Below, in pieces: positions 7,897 through 16,725 of a stretch of DNA of 64,000 nucleotides. The translations under genes and the position numbers were made by a program. Source of the stretch: Enterocloster lavalensis (GTDB taxonomy: Bacteria > Bacillota > Clostridia > Lachnospirales > Lachnospiraceae). Under the pieces are notes generated by a model. It worked only from the letters and a program-made list of their open reading frames with translations. It searched no databases and was not told where the DNA came from. The DNA is taken from NCBI RefSeq assembly GCF_902364025.1, contig NZ_CABJCG010000023.1:1-64000 (forward strand), given 5' to 3'. Each line of letters starts with the position of its first letter. The stretch's first letter is position 1.

Positions 7897-9327
7897 ATGG
7901 CGGATGAGCTGCTGAGTATTGGAATCGACATAGGCACCTCCACGACTCAGGTGATTTTCAGCCGCCTGTCCATTGAGAACACCTCGGGATATTTCAGCGT
8001 GCCCCAGATACGGATTGTGGACAAACAGGTGATCTACAAGGGGGAGGTGCATTCCACGCCCCTAAAGACCAGGACCATGATCGACGCCGACGCGGTAGCC
8101 CTTCTGGTGGAGGGCGAGTTTAAACGGGCCGGTTTCACGCCCAGGGACACCCGGACCGGCGCGGTGATCATCACCGGGGAGACGGCCAGGAAGGACAACG
8201 CAGCCCTGGTGCTGGAACGCCTTTCCGGCTTCGCCGGGGATTTCGTGGTCTCCACCGCGGGGCCGGACCTGGAATCCATCATTGCGGGAAAGGGCAGCGG
8301 GGCCCGTCAGTATTCGGAGGATCACTCCTGTGTGGCGGCCAACATCGATATCGGCGGGGGGACTTCCAATCTGGTTGTCTTTGACCGGGGCGAGACCGTC
8401 TGCGCGGGCTGTCTGGATATCGGGGGAAGGCTGATCCGGGTTTCGCGGGATTTATATGTGGATTATGTGAGCGAGAGTGTGAGACGGATCGCGCGCTGGA
8501 AGGGAATCTCCATCGCAGAGGGGGAGAGGACGTCCACGGAGACGCTGGAGCGGATCTGCGGGGCTATGAACGAGGTGCTGGAGCAGGCCTTTGGGCTCCG
8601 GCCTCAGGAGGGGATCTTAAGAGAGGTACAGACGCCCGGCAGCAGCGTTTTCTCAGCGGCAGCGCCGGTGGACGCTTATTTTTTCTCAGGCGGCGTGGCC
8701 GACGCCATTTACGGGGATCCGGGGGAGCTGTTCCGGTACGGGGATATCGGGATGCTTCTGGGCTCGGTGGTAAAGGACGGCAGGCTTGCAGGAGGCGGAC
8801 GGCTGGTCAGGCCGGACGAGACGATACATGCTACGGTGGTGGGGGCCGGAACCTACACGACGACGATTTCCGGCAGCACCATTACCTATACGAAGAATTT
8901 GTTTCCCATGAAAAATGTCCCGGTACTGCGTTTGTCCGGGGAGGAGCAGGACGCCTGCTTTGCGGGGAGGTCCGAGGTCCTGGAGGAGCGCATGCGCTGG
9001 GCCGGGCGGCAGAACGACTCGGAGCAGCTGGTGCTGGCTATGAAGGGCAGGCCAAATCCGGGTTATGCGGAGCTAAAGCGGCTGGCGGAAGTGCTGGTTA
9101 AGGCCGCAGACGCGGTTTACCGGCCGGAGACGCCCCTTCTCATCATCGTGGAGTGCGACATGGCCAAGGCCCTGGGGCAGGCGGCGTACCACGCCGGACA
9201 CGGGAGCCGGGAGGTGGTGGCCCTGGATTCCATCCGGGTGGGCGACAATGATTACGTGGACATGGGACGGCCTCTCATGGGAGGCCTGGTGGTTCCGGTG
9301 GTGGTAAAGACGCTGGTGTTCGGCTAG
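7897..9327 (+). CDS. eutA: Ethanolamine ammonia-lyase reactivating factor EutA
   Basis: EutA is an ASKHA-fold ATPase that exchanges damaged cobalamin from EutBC for fresh adenosylcobalamin. The 476-residue product has the phosphate-1 loop GIDIGTSTTQVIFS at residues 6-19 and a second nucleotide-binding element with NIDIGGGTSNLVVFD near residues 149-163, as in actin-like folds. A GGAGGGGGG site precedes the ATG by about 9 bp. It is the first gene of the operon, and eutB follows after 50 bp with a strong AGGAGGG site. Its position directly before eutB and eutC is the standard Firmicute arrangement. Confidence 0.93.
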   Translation: MADELLSIGIDIGTSTTQVIFSRLSIENTSGYFSVPQIRIVDKQVIYKGEVHSTPLKTRTMIDADAVALLVEGEFKRAGFTPRDTRTGAVIITGETARKDNAALVLERLSGFAGDFVVSTAGPDLESIIAGKGSGARQYSEDHSCVAANIDIGGGTSNLVVFDRGETVCAGCLDIGGRLIRVSRDLYVDYVSESVRRIARWKGISIAEGERTSTETLERICGAMNEVLEQAFGLRPQEGILREVQTPGSSVFSAAAPVDAYFFSGGVADAIYGDPGELFRYGDIGMLLGSVVKDGRLAGGGRLVRPDETIHATVVGAGTYTTTISGSTITYTKNLFPMKNVPVLRLSGEEQDACFAGRSEVLEERMRWAGRQNDSEQLVLAMKGRPNPGYAELKRLAEVLVKAADAVYRPETPLLIIVECDMAKALGQAAYHAGHGSREVVALDSIRVGDNDYVDMGRPLMGGLVVPVVVKTLVFG

Positions 9328-9377
9328 TTGAACCGGACGGCGGCCGGAGTGGGAAACGAGAGGAGGGAGTTGCGGAT

Positions 9378-10757
9378 ATGAGTTATCGGACGATGCTCGC
9401 GGGGCAGGTATTTACCTTCCAGTCCATAAAAGAAGTGCTGGCCAAGGCCAATGAGGAGAAATCCGGGGACGTGCTGGCCGGGGTGGCGGCTTCCTCCGCC
9501 ATCGAACGGATCGCGGCCAAGGAGGTGCTGGCGGATATGCTGCTTTGTGAGCTCAGGGAGAACCCGGTGGTCCCCTACGAGGAGGACGAGGTGACCCGGC
9601 TCAACCAGGACAGCATCAACGAGACCATTTACAGAGAGATACGGGGCTGGACGGTAGCGGAGCTGCGGGAGTGGATTCTGGACTACAAGACCACGGAGGA
9701 GGATATCCGGCGGATATCCAAGGCGCTGACCGCGGAGATGGTGGCGGCGGTGGCGAAGTTGATGGGCAATCTGGACCTGGTCTACGCGGCCTCCAAGATC
9801 CGGGTGCCGGCCCACTGCAATACCACCATCGGCCTGAGGGGGACCCTGGCTACCAGGCTTCAGCCGAACCACACCACGGACAATGTGGAGGGTATCACGG
9901 CCTCCCTGTTCGAGGGATTGAGTTACGGCTGCGGGGATGCGCTGATCGGCCTGAATCCGGTGAACGACACGGTGTCCAGCCTGACCGAGGTTTTGAAACG
10001 GTTCGACGAGATCAAGCACCAGTTTGAGATTCCCACTCAAATCTGCGTGCTGGGACATATCACCACCCAGATCGAGGCGGTGAAAAATGGTGCGCCCGCG
10101 GATATGATATTCCAGTCCATCGCGGGCAGCGAGAAAGGGAACGCGGCCTTCGGGTTTAACACCCAGACGGTTTTAGAGGCAAAGGAGCTGCTGAAACGAA
10201 GGGGGACGGGAACCGGACCGAACGTGCTGTATTTTGAGACGGGGCAGGGTTCGGAGCTGTCCTCGGACGCTCACTACGGAGCGGACCAGGTGACCATGGA
10301 GGCCAGGTGCTACGCCTACGCCAGGGAGTTCAAGCCTTTTATGGTGAACACGGTGGTGGGCTTTATCGGGCCGGAGTACCTTTACGACAGCCGCCAGGTG
10401 ATACGGGCCGGTCTGGAGGACCATTTTATGGGGAAACTCACCGGGGTGCCAATGGGCTGCGACTGCTGCTACACCAATCACATGCTGGCGGAGCAGAACG
10501 ATATTGAAAATCTGGCCCTGCTTTTGGGATCGGCGGGGGTGAACTACATACTGGGGGTTCCCACCAGCGACGACGTGATGTTGAACTACCAGACCAACGC
10601 CTACCACGACTCGGCTGCGATCCGGGAGATTCTGGGGCTGCGGCCCATCCGGGAGTTCGACCTGTGGCTGGAGAAGATGGGGATCAGTGAAAATGGAAAG
10701 CTGACGGAACGCGCCGGCGATCCCACCCTGTTTCTGAACCGAAAGGGGCGTGGATAA
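9378..10757 (+). CDS. eutB: Ethanolamine ammonia-lyase large subunit EutB
   Basis: This is the TIM-barrel catalytic subunit of the adenosylcobalamin-dependent lyase that turns ethanolamine into acetaldehyde and ammonia inside the microcompartment lumen. The length is 459 residues against about 453 for the enterobacterial protein. Family-typical stretches include CNTTIGLRGTLATRLQPNH, GLSYGCGDALIGLNP, a GHITTQIEA turn, ETGQGSELSS and MGCDCCYTNHM. The short EutC gene follows at once. Start 9378 is supported by AGGAGGGAG. No disruption is seen. The subunit itself carries no obvious encapsulation helix. That function seems to be supplied by EutC. Confidence 0.96.
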   Translation: MSYRTMLAGQVFTFQSIKEVLAKANEEKSGDVLAGVAASSAIERIAAKEVLADMLLCELRENPVVPYEEDEVTRLNQDSINETIYREIRGWTVAELREWILDYKTTEEDIRRISKALTAEMVAAVAKLMGNLDLVYAASKIRVPAHCNTTIGLRGTLATRLQPNHTTDNVEGITASLFEGLSYGCGDALIGLNPVNDTVSSLTEVLKRFDEIKHQFEIPTQICVLGHITTQIEAVKNGAPADMIFQSIAGSEKGNAAFGFNTQTVLEAKELLKRRGTGTGPNVLYFETGQGSELSSDAHYGADQVTMEARCYAYAREFKPFMVNTVVGFIGPEYLYDSRQVIRAGLEDHFMGKLTGVPMGCDCCYTNHMLAEQNDIENLALLLGSAGVNYILGVPTSDDVMLNYQTNAYHDSAAIREILGLRPIREFDLWLEKMGISENGKLTERAGDPTLFLNRKGRG

Positions 10758-10759
10758 AA

Positions 10760-11683
10760 TTGGATGAGAAAATGATTGCCAGCATCGTGGAAGAGGTGCT
10801 GCGGGAGATTGGGATGGGATCAGGGGCGGACGGCCGGCTCGGGCGACAGGCCAGGGACCGGGAGCAGCCAGGCCGGTTCGCGGCGCGGGAAGACGGAATG
10901 CCCCCTGCGGCGCGCCCGGACAACGATCTGCATGACATTACCTCCCAGGAAGAGAAAGCCAAACCAACCCTGGACCACCCCATGGACCCGGAGGCGCTGA
11001 CCCGCATGATGGGAAAGACCACCGCCCGCATCGGCGTGGGAAAGGCGGGGCCAAGGGAGCGCACCAGGACGTGGCTGACGCTGCGGGCCGACCATGCGCT
11101 GGCCAGGGATTCGGTGTTCTCCGATGTGGACGAGGGGCTGATTGACCGGTTGAAGCTGGTGTCCGTACAGTCCATGTGCAGGGACCGCAACGAGCACATT
11201 ACCAGGCCGGACCTGGGGCGGAAGCTGGACCAGGAGGCGCAGCAGAAGCTTGTCTCAGCCTGCAAGGCGGGCGTGGATGTGCAGCTGATCGCTTCGGACG
11301 GACTTTCCTCCAAGGCTATTGAGGCGAACCTGGAAAATATTCTCCCCGTGATTGAGGATGGGTTGAGCATGCGGGGCATCAGCACCGGACCGGCCATATT
11401 TGTCAAGTTCGGCCGGGTTGCGGTGGAGGATGCCGTCTCGGAGCTGCTGCACCCCAAGGTGGTCTGTATCCTGATCGGGGAACGGCCCGGGCTGGGGACG
11501 GCGGAGAGTATGAGCGCCTACATCTGTTATCAGGCCGTTGTAGGGCAGCCGGAAGCCAGGCGGACGGTGGTCTCCAACATCTACAGCGGAGGCACCAGCG
11601 CGGTGGAGGCGGGAGCCTACGTGGCGGAGCTGATTGAAACCATACTGAAGGAAAAGGCCAGCGGGGTGGATTTAAAGCACTGA
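10760..11683 (+). CDS. eutC: Ethanolamine ammonia-lyase small subunit EutC
   Basis: EutC is the small subunit that binds cobalamin with EutB. I use the TTG start at 10760, two bases after the EutB stop, because AGGGG at 10743-10747 fits it better than the ATG at 10772. The first 19 residues (MDEKMIASIVEEVLREIGM) form a clear amphipathic helix of the kind that targets cargo to the shell. They are followed by a variable, charged linker to about residue 70. The conserved core starts around residue 75 (TARIGVGKAGPRERT) and contains DGLSSKAIEAN, LIGERPGLGTAESMSAY and a C-terminal SNIYSGGTSAVEAGAY. The length, 307 residues, is typical. Confidence 0.95.
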   Translation: MDEKMIASIVEEVLREIGMGSGADGRLGRQARDREQPGRFAAREDGMPPAARPDNDLHDITSQEEKAKPTLDHPMDPEALTRMMGKTTARIGVGKAGPRERTRTWLTLRADHALARDSVFSDVDEGLIDRLKLVSVQSMCRDRNEHITRPDLGRKLDQEAQQKLVSACKAGVDVQLIASDGLSSKAIEANLENILPVIEDGLSMRGISTGPAIFVKFGRVAVEDAVSELLHPKVVCILIGERPGLGTAESMSAYICYQAVVGQPEARRTVVSNIYSGGTSAVEAGAYVAELIETILKEKASGVDLKH

Positions 11684-11707
11684 CCGCCGCGGAAAGGAGG
11701 GGCCTGG

Positions 11708-12361
11708 ATGACGGGAGATGCCATTCGCACAAATGTGCTCAGCGCGCAGATCATACCCAACGCGGAGCCGGAGCTGCTTAAGAAGCTGGAGGTATTTCCG
11801 GGCCACCGGAGCCTGGGAATCCTGACCACGGACTGCGACGACGTGTCCTACGCGGCGCTGGACGAGGCCACTAAGAAGGCGGATGTGATTGTAGCCTACG
11901 CCACCAGCATGTACGCGGGTTCTACCAATGCGTCCACGCGGCTGGCGGGGGAGTTTATCGGGATTTTGTCGGCGCCGGATCCGGCCCAGGTGAAAAGCGG
12001 GCTGGAGGCGGCATTGGATTACATAAAGAATCAGGCGTTTTTCTACAGCGCCGCAAAGGACGACAGCGTGTGTTATTTCGCCCACTGCATTTCACAGTCG
12101 GGCACCTACCTGTCAAAGATGGCGGGAATCGAAGCCGGGAGGCCGATCGCCTATCTGATCGCGCCGCCGGTGGAGGCGGTGATGGGATTGGACGCGGCGC
12201 TGAAGGAGGCCAGGGTGGAGATGAAGGTATTCTACGGTCCGCCCACGGAGACCAACTTTGGCGGAGGGCTTCTGACCGGAACGCAGGCTTCCTGCCGGAG
12301 GGCCTGCGAGGCGTTCGGCCGGGCCGTGTGCAAAGTGGCGTCTGATCCGGTTTCGTTCTGA
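11708..12361 (+). CDS. eutL: Microcompartment shell protein EutL (tandem BMC, trimer type)
   Basis: EutL forms pseudohexameric trimers with a large gated pore in the ethanolamine microcompartment shell. The 217-residue length matches the family, and recognisable segments include LGILTTDCDDVSYAALDEATK, AGSTNASTRLAGEF and GGGLLTGTQASCRRACEAF. A strong AAAGGAGGGG site lies just before the ATG. The gene sits between eutC and eutE, as in other Firmicute eut operons. It is one of five shell-type proteins encoded in this operon (EutL, EutM, EutN, PduT-like, EutS), enough for facets and vertices. Confidence 0.95.
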   Translation: MTGDAIRTNVLSAQIIPNAEPELLKKLEVFPGHRSLGILTTDCDDVSYAALDEATKKADVIVAYATSMYAGSTNASTRLAGEFIGILSAPDPAQVKSGLEAALDYIKNQAFFYSAAKDDSVCYFAHCISQSGTYLSKMAGIEAGRPIAYLIAPPVEAVMGLDAALKEARVEMKVFYGPPTETNFGGGLLTGTQASCRRACEAFGRAVCKVASDPVSF

Positions 12362-12381
12362 GGTGAGAGGGGAGTGATTAT

Positions 12382-13989
12382 TTGGACAGAGATCTGGAAT
12401 CAATCCAGGAAGTCAGGGATTTGATCCGGCAGGCAAAGGAGGCTCAGGTTAAGCTGAGGGAGTTTCCGCAGAAAAAGCTGGACGATATCTGCCGGGCCAT
12501 TGCCGGGGCCTGCGCCGCCCAGTCGGAGCGGCTGGCCAAACTGGCGGTGGAGGAAACCGGCTTTGGGGTGTGGCAGGATAAGGTGCTGAAGAACCAGCTG
12601 GGAAGCGCCATCACCTGGGAGAGCGTGCGGGACATGACCGCGGTGGGGATTATCCGGGAGGACCGGGACAAGGGACTGATGGAGATCGGGGTTCCCGTGG
12701 GGATCGTCGCGGCGCTGATTCCCTCCACAAATCCCACCTCCACGGTGATGTACAAGACGATTATATCCGTCAAGGCGGGCAATTCCATTGTGATCAGCCC
12801 CCATCCCAATGCGAAGAAATGCATTTTGGAGACGGTGGAGATCATCAAAAGGGCCGCCAGGGAGGCGGGGGCGCCGGAGGGAATGGTGGGCTGTATCCGC
12901 CTGACCACCATGGAGGCCACAAACGAGCTGCTGAAAAACCGTTCCATCGGAGTGATCCTGGCCACCGGCGGGGAGGCCATGGTGCGGGCGGCGTATTCCT
13001 CGGGGAATCCGGCCATCGGCGTGGGACCGGGAAACGGACCGGCCTTTATCGAGCGGACGGCGGATATTCCGCTGGCGGTGAAGCGGATTTTCGACTCCAA
13101 GACCTTTGACAATGGTACGATCTGCGCCTCCGAGCAGTCCGTTGTGACGGAACGGTGTATCGAGGAGGCGGTGGTTCAGGAGCTGGAGCGGCAGGGCGGT
13201 TATTTTATGACGCCGGAGCAGTCCGAACAGGTGGGCGGCTTTATGCTGCGGGCCAACGGGACCATGAATCCCAGGATTGTGGGGAAATCGGCCCAGGCCA
13301 TCGCAGATATGGCGGGCATCCGCATCCCCGCGGGAACCAGGGTGCTATTGTCCCGGCAGACGGAGGTGGGGAAGAAAAATCCCTACTCCAGAGAAAAGCT
13401 CTGTCCCATTCTGGCGTTTTATGTGGAGCCGGGCTGGGAGCAGGCGTGCGACCGGTGTATCGCCATCCTCCAGAACGAGGGGGCGGGGCACACCATGACC
13501 ATCCACAGCAAAAACCAGGAGGTAATCCGGGAGTTTGCACTGAAAAAGCCGGTGTCACGGCTTCTGGTCAATACCCCGGGCGCGCTGGGCGGAGTGGGCG
13601 CCACCACGAATCTGGCTCCGGCCCTGACCCTGGGCTGCGGCTCCGTGGGCGGAAGCTCTACTAGCGATAATATTACACCCATGAACCTGATCAATATCCG
13701 GCGGATGGCATGGGGCGTGCGGGAATTGGAGGAACTGAGAGACGGAAACGCTCCGGCGGCGGGAGCCGGGCCGAACGGCCGGGCGGCCGGGTATGGCGGG
13801 GCGTCGGGCGGAAGCTGGGCGGACCGACATGGCGGAGCGTCGGGCGGGAGCTGGGCGGACCAGCATGGCAGCGCGGCAAGCGTAAGCCGGGCGGATCAGA
13901 ACAGCAGCGTTTCCACCGGCGAACTTACCCGCGAGGCGGTGGAGCAGATCACAAAGCAGGTAATAGCCAGATTAATGGCAACAAAATAA
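12382..13989 (+). CDS. eutE: Acetaldehyde dehydrogenase (CoA-acylating) EutE with C-terminal encapsulation peptide
   Basis: EutE oxidises acetaldehyde to acetyl-CoA with NAD+. The aldehyde dehydrogenase core covers about residues 1-450. The cofactor region contains SVKAGNSIVISPHPN, the glycine loop is GVGPGNGP, and the catalytic cysteine is C248 in GTICASEQSV. The protein then departs from the enterobacterial form. Residues about 454-513 are a Gly/Ala/Ser linker with a 12-residue repeat (GGASGGSWADRH then GGASGGSWADQH), and the last 20 residues, from TREAVEQ, form an amphipathic helix typical of an encapsulation peptide, here at the C-terminus. The start is TTG at 12382, behind GAGGGGAG. Confidence 0.94.
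   Translation: MDRDLESIQEVRDLIRQAKEAQVKLREFPQKKLDDICRAIAGACAAQSERLAKLAVEETGFGVWQDKVLKNQLGSAITWESVRDMTAVGIIREDRDKGLMEIGVPVGIVAALIPSTNPTSTVMYKTIISVKAGNSIVISPHPNAKKCILETVEIIKRAAREAGAPEGMVGCIRLTTMEATNELLKNRSIGVILATGGEAMVRAAYSSGNPAIGVGPGNGPAFIERTADIPLAVKRIFDSKTFDNGTICASEQSVVTERCIEEAVVQELERQGGYFMTPEQSEQVGGFMLRANGTMNPRIVGKSAQAIADMAGIRIPAGTRVLLSRQTEVGKKNPYSREKLCPILAFYVEPGWEQACDRCIAILQNEGAGHTMTIHSKNQEVIREFALKKPVSRLLVNTPGALGGVGATTNLAPALTLGCGSVGGSSTSDNITPMNLINIRRMAWGVRELEELRDGNAPAAGAGPNGRAAGYGGASGGSWADRHGGASGGSWADQHGSAASVSRADQNSSVSTGELTREAVEQITKQVIARLMATK
13799..13870 (+). repeat. 36-bp tandem repeat encoding the EutE linker
   Basis: The block GCGTCGGGCGG(A/G)AGCTGGG begins at 13801 and again at 13837, a 36-bp period that keeps the reading frame and encodes 12-residue linker units. 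A third, degraded unit follows. Copy-number change would lengthen or shorten the tether without breaking the frame. Confidence 0.75.
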
Positions 13990-14013
13990 AAAGTGTAATG
14001 GAGGATAACGAAT

Positions 14014-14310
14014 ATGGCTGAGACATTATTGGCATTGGGAATGGTGGAGACGAAAGGACTGGTGGGCTCGATTGAGGCGGCGGATGCCATGGTTAAAGCG
14101 GCGAACGTGTCGCTGATCGGCAAGGTACATGTGGGCGGCGGTCTGGTGACCGTTATGGTACGCGGAGACGTAGGTGCCGTGAAGGCGGCCACGGACGCAG
14201 GGGCGGCCGCGGCGGCTAAGGTCGGCGAGCTGGTGTCCGTGCACGTGATTCCGCGTCCCCATCCGGAGGTGGAGTTTATTCTTCCCACACTGCAGAGCAG
14301 CGACCGGTAA
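14014..14310 (+). CDS. eutM: Microcompartment hexameric shell protein EutM (BMC-H)
   Basis: This is a single Pf00936-type BMC domain of 98 residues, forming the hexagonal facets of the shell. The start [20 protein letters not shown] and the central [17 protein letters not shown] are signature BMC-H sequences, and [11 protein letters not shown] is the usual C-terminal edge. A GGAGG site lies about 10 bp before the ATG. The gene sits directly downstream of eutE, whose C-terminal helix would dock on facets of this kind. The residues near the pore (KVHVGGGLV) match the conserved hexamer pore loop. Confidence 0.95.
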   Translation: MAETLLALGMVETKGLVGSIEAADAMVKAANVSLIGKVHVGGGLVTVMVRGDVGAVKAATDAGAAAAAKVGELVSVHVIPRPHPEVEFILPTLQSSDR

Positions 14311-14344
14311 GACGAGGCTGCATTTCAGAAGGGAGGCGTAGCGC

Positions 14345-15088
14345 GTGCAGAAGATTCTGACGGAAGCGGTTCTGCGTTCGGAGCTGATCCCGGCGGGAAC
14401 CCGGAGCTACACCGTTTCAAAGGACACCGTAGTCACGCCCACAGCCAGGGAATACCTGAAAAAGCGGGGAATCGAGCTGAAAACAGCCCAGACGGGCCCC
14501 GGCCGGTCCATGAGCCGGACGGAGATCAGAGAAAACGGCTCCTACACCTATGTGGACGCGGTGACGGGAAAGGGATACCGGGAGAAGCCCGAGGACATGA
14601 CCCATCTGCGGGGAAACCGGCTGGTGAAAAAGACCGATCCCAGAATCGCCTTCAGAGGACAGTTAGACAGTCTGGAAGCCCATGTCCTGGAGTGCCAGGC
14701 GCAGGCTTGCGAGCAGGGAAATGCAGAGCTGTGCGGCTGCCTTGGCGAACTCCTGAACCGTGTGCGGGACGTTCTGGGCGCGGAGGTGCGGGATGAACCG
14801 CTGGCGCAAAAGCCGCTGTTCGGGTACGACCACGACCGGCTGCGCTATGTTTCGCATCATGTAAAAGAGGAGATTGGGATCGACCATCCCATTCCGGACT
14901 ACCGGATGGGAAGGATGGCGCTGATGTTAAACACCCTGCGCACCCGGATACGGGAGGCGGAGCTTGGGGCCGTGGCGGCATTTCCAGGGGAGCGTCCCGA
15001 CATCATTGAGGAGATGAACCGCCTGAGCAGCGCAGCCTATATCCTGTTCTGCCGCCAGGTGGCAAAGCAGCGGGGAGGCGGACTATGA
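14345..15088 (+). CDS. eutT: Cobalamin adenosyltransferase EutT
   Basis: EutT makes adenosylcobalamin, the cofactor of EutBC, from reduced cobalamin and ATP. The 247-residue length and features such as TPTAREYLKKRGIEL near the N-terminus, TDPRIAFRGQLDSLEAHVLECQ in the middle and a helical C-terminus match Firmicute EutT proteins. The enterobacterial adjacent-cysteine metal motif is not present in its usual form. C-x-C appears as ELCGCL instead. The start is GTG at 14345 after GGGAGGCG. The gene overlaps the next one by 4 bp (ATGA), which implies coupled translation. Confidence 0.9.
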   Translation: MQKILTEAVLRSELIPAGTRSYTVSKDTVVTPTAREYLKKRGIELKTAQTGPGRSMSRTEIRENGSYTYVDAVTGKGYREKPEDMTHLRGNRLVKKTDPRIAFRGQLDSLEAHVLECQAQACEQGNAELCGCLGELLNRVRDVLGAEVRDEPLAQKPLFGYDHDRLRYVSHHVKEEIGIDHPIPDYRMGRMALMLNTLRTRIREAELGAVAAFPGERPDIIEEMNRLSSAAYILFCRQVAKQRGGGL

Positions 15089-15729
15089 ACCGGCAGGAGT
15101 TGGAGGCGGTGATCCGCAGAGTTGTAGAGCAGTACCAGGATAATTTGACCGGAAGCGGGGACTTGTCCTTTCCGGTGGAGGCGTCGGCCAACCACGTCCA
15201 TTTGACCAGGGAGGCGGTGGAGACGCTGTTTGGGGCGGGGACGGAGCTGACCTGCGATCGGCAGCTGTCCCAGCCGGGTGAATTTTTGAGCGGGCAGAGG
15301 CTGAGGCTGGCCACCGCCAAAGGGGAACTGGGCCGTGTGGCGGTGCTGGGCCCCGAGCGGAGCGCGGTTCAGGTGGAAATGTCCCTGACCGACCTGCGCA
15401 GGCTCGGAATCAAAGCGCCGGTGAACCTGTCGGGGAACTTAAACGGAGCCGGAGATATTTGCCTGATCGGACCGCAGGGGGCGATGTGGGTCAAGGGCTG
15501 CGTGATCGCGGCCAGAGCCCATATCCACATGAGACCGGAGGACGCCGCGCGGTTTGGCGTGACGGACCGGCAGGAGGTGAAGGTCCGGGTGGAAGGAGAT
15601 CGGACGGTCGTGTTCGAGCATGTGATCGTCCGGGTCAGCGACCGGTTTGCGCTGGCCATGCACATCGATTTTGACGAGGCGAACGCGTGCTGCCTGGGAA
15701 AAAATTCCAGAGGCACCATCGTTCCGTAG
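15085..15729 (+). CDS. pduL: Phosphate propanoyl/acetyltransferase PduL (EutD function)
   Basis: PduL regenerates free CoA in the lumen by converting acetyl-CoA and phosphate to acetyl phosphate. The duplicated beta-barrel family is identified by the zinc ligands in SANHVHLT, RAHIHM and MHIDFDEAN. The length of 214 residues is normal. Residues 2-17 (NRQELEAVIRRVVEQY) form an amphipathic helix, the usual PduL encapsulation peptide. Its use in place of an EutD-type Pta enzyme is common in Firmicute eut loci. The ATG overlaps the eutT stop by 4 bp. Confidence 0.95.
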   Translation: MNRQELEAVIRRVVEQYQDNLTGSGDLSFPVEASANHVHLTREAVETLFGAGTELTCDRQLSQPGEFLSGQRLRLATAKGELGRVAVLGPERSAVQVEMSLTDLRRLGIKAPVNLSGNLNGAGDICLIGPQGAMWVKGCVIAARAHIHMRPEDAARFGVTDRQEVKVRVEGDRTVVFEHVIVRVSDRFALAMHIDFDEANACCLGKNSRGTIVP

Positions 15730-15744
15730 AGAGGAGGGGAGCGG

Positions 15745-16386
15745 ATGGCGGATTTAACCAAAGAACAGATGGTTGAGTTCATTACCAGGGAAGTGATGAA
15801 AATGCTGGGAATGGACGAGGAAGAGCCGGAAGATAAAAGCTGCTGCCCCGACGCGCTGGTGATCGGCGAGGCGGATAAGCTGCCCCCGGCCGTGAGACGG
15901 CAGTATCAGTTGAGGAGTCTGGATACCTATAAGGGGGATATCACCCCTTACGAGAAAATTTTTATCACCGGGATCACCAGGATGGAGCTGGCGGACATTG
16001 CCCTGGGCAGGGATTCGGATGCGGCGGCCTGCGCGGTGATCGAGGGACTTTTGCACGGGACGGAGATTTTTCTGTACGACGTGGCCCTGACCCACCGCAA
16101 GCACGCGGGACGGGGAAGCCGGGCTTTCTACCAGCTGCTGGAGGGTTACGTGAGAACGCTGCAGAGCTACGGAATCAAGCTGGTGCAGGGAACCACGGTG
16201 ATCGACAAGTATGAGAAACACGCGGCGCCCGGGGCCGACCTGCCGAGCGGCGTGATTACGGAGGCGCTGGCGCGCAAGCTGGTGGAAACCGGCGAGGGCG
16301 ACATCGCGGTGCGAAAGGGCACGGTTATCACGCCGTCGGCGAAGGATATATTCCTTCACGCGGGGCGGAATCTGGTATTTGTGTAA
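15745..16386 (+). CDS. Ethanolamine operon conserved protein of unknown function (TIGR02536-like)
   Basis: This 213-residue protein resembles the hypothetical family found only in Firmicute ethanolamine operons (known to me as TIGR02536). Its function has not been settled. Residues 5-21 (TKEQMVEFITREVMKML) form an amphipathic helix much like the encapsulation helices of EutC and PduL here. The middle contains ITGITRMELADIALG and a later RKGTVITPSAKDIF, similar in style to the N-terminus of EutT (TPTAREYL). An AGAGGAGGGG site precedes the ATG by 8 bp. Its place in the operon and its leader helix suggest a lumen protein, perhaps tied to cobalamin handling. That is inference. Confidence 0.8.
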   Translation: MADLTKEQMVEFITREVMKMLGMDEEEPEDKSCCPDALVIGEADKLPPAVRRQYQLRSLDTYKGDITPYEKIFITGITRMELADIALGRDSDAAACAVIEGLLHGTEIFLYDVALTHRKHAGRGSRAFYQLLEGYVRTLQSYGIKLVQGTTVIDKYEKHAAPGADLPSGVITEALARKLVETGEGDIAVRKGTVITPSAKDIFLHAGRNLVFV

Positions 16387-16425
16387 TGAGGACGCCGGGC
16401 GGCGTTTGGGAGGAGGCTGGTAGAC

Positions 16426-16704
16426 ATGCAGATTTGCAGGGTTGTGGGCCATATCTGGGCGACTAAGAAGGAATCGTCGCTGGAAGGCATGAAGCTGATG
16501 GTGCTGAGAGCCTGCAGGGACGGGATTGTAACGGAGGAAGAGCTGGTGGCCGCGGATCTGGTGGGAGCCGGAATCGGCGAGGACGTGATCGTGGTCAGCG
16601 GAAGCACCGCCCGCCGGGCGGCCGGAAGCGACAGCCTTCCCATCGATGCGGCCATCGTGGGCATTATCGACACGGTGGAGACGGAACGGGAAAAGAAATG
16701 GTAA
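16426..16704 (+). CDS. eutN: Microcompartment vertex protein EutN (BMC-P)
   Basis: This 92-residue Pf03319-type protein forms the pentamers that close the vertices of the shell. The N-terminus QICRVVGHIWATKKESSLEGMKLM is diagnostic, and VGAGIGEDVIVVSGSTAR is the conserved mid-section. GGGAGGAGG precedes the ATG. The gene lies between the operon hypothetical and the PduS-like reductase. It is the only vertex protein visible in the window. Confidence 0.95.
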   Translation: MQICRVVGHIWATKKESSLEGMKLMVLRACRDGIVTEEELVAADLVGAGIGEDVIVVSGSTARRAAGSDSLPIDAAIVGIIDTVETEREKKW

Positions 16705-16725
16705 ACGAAAAGGGGGCGCAGCGGG

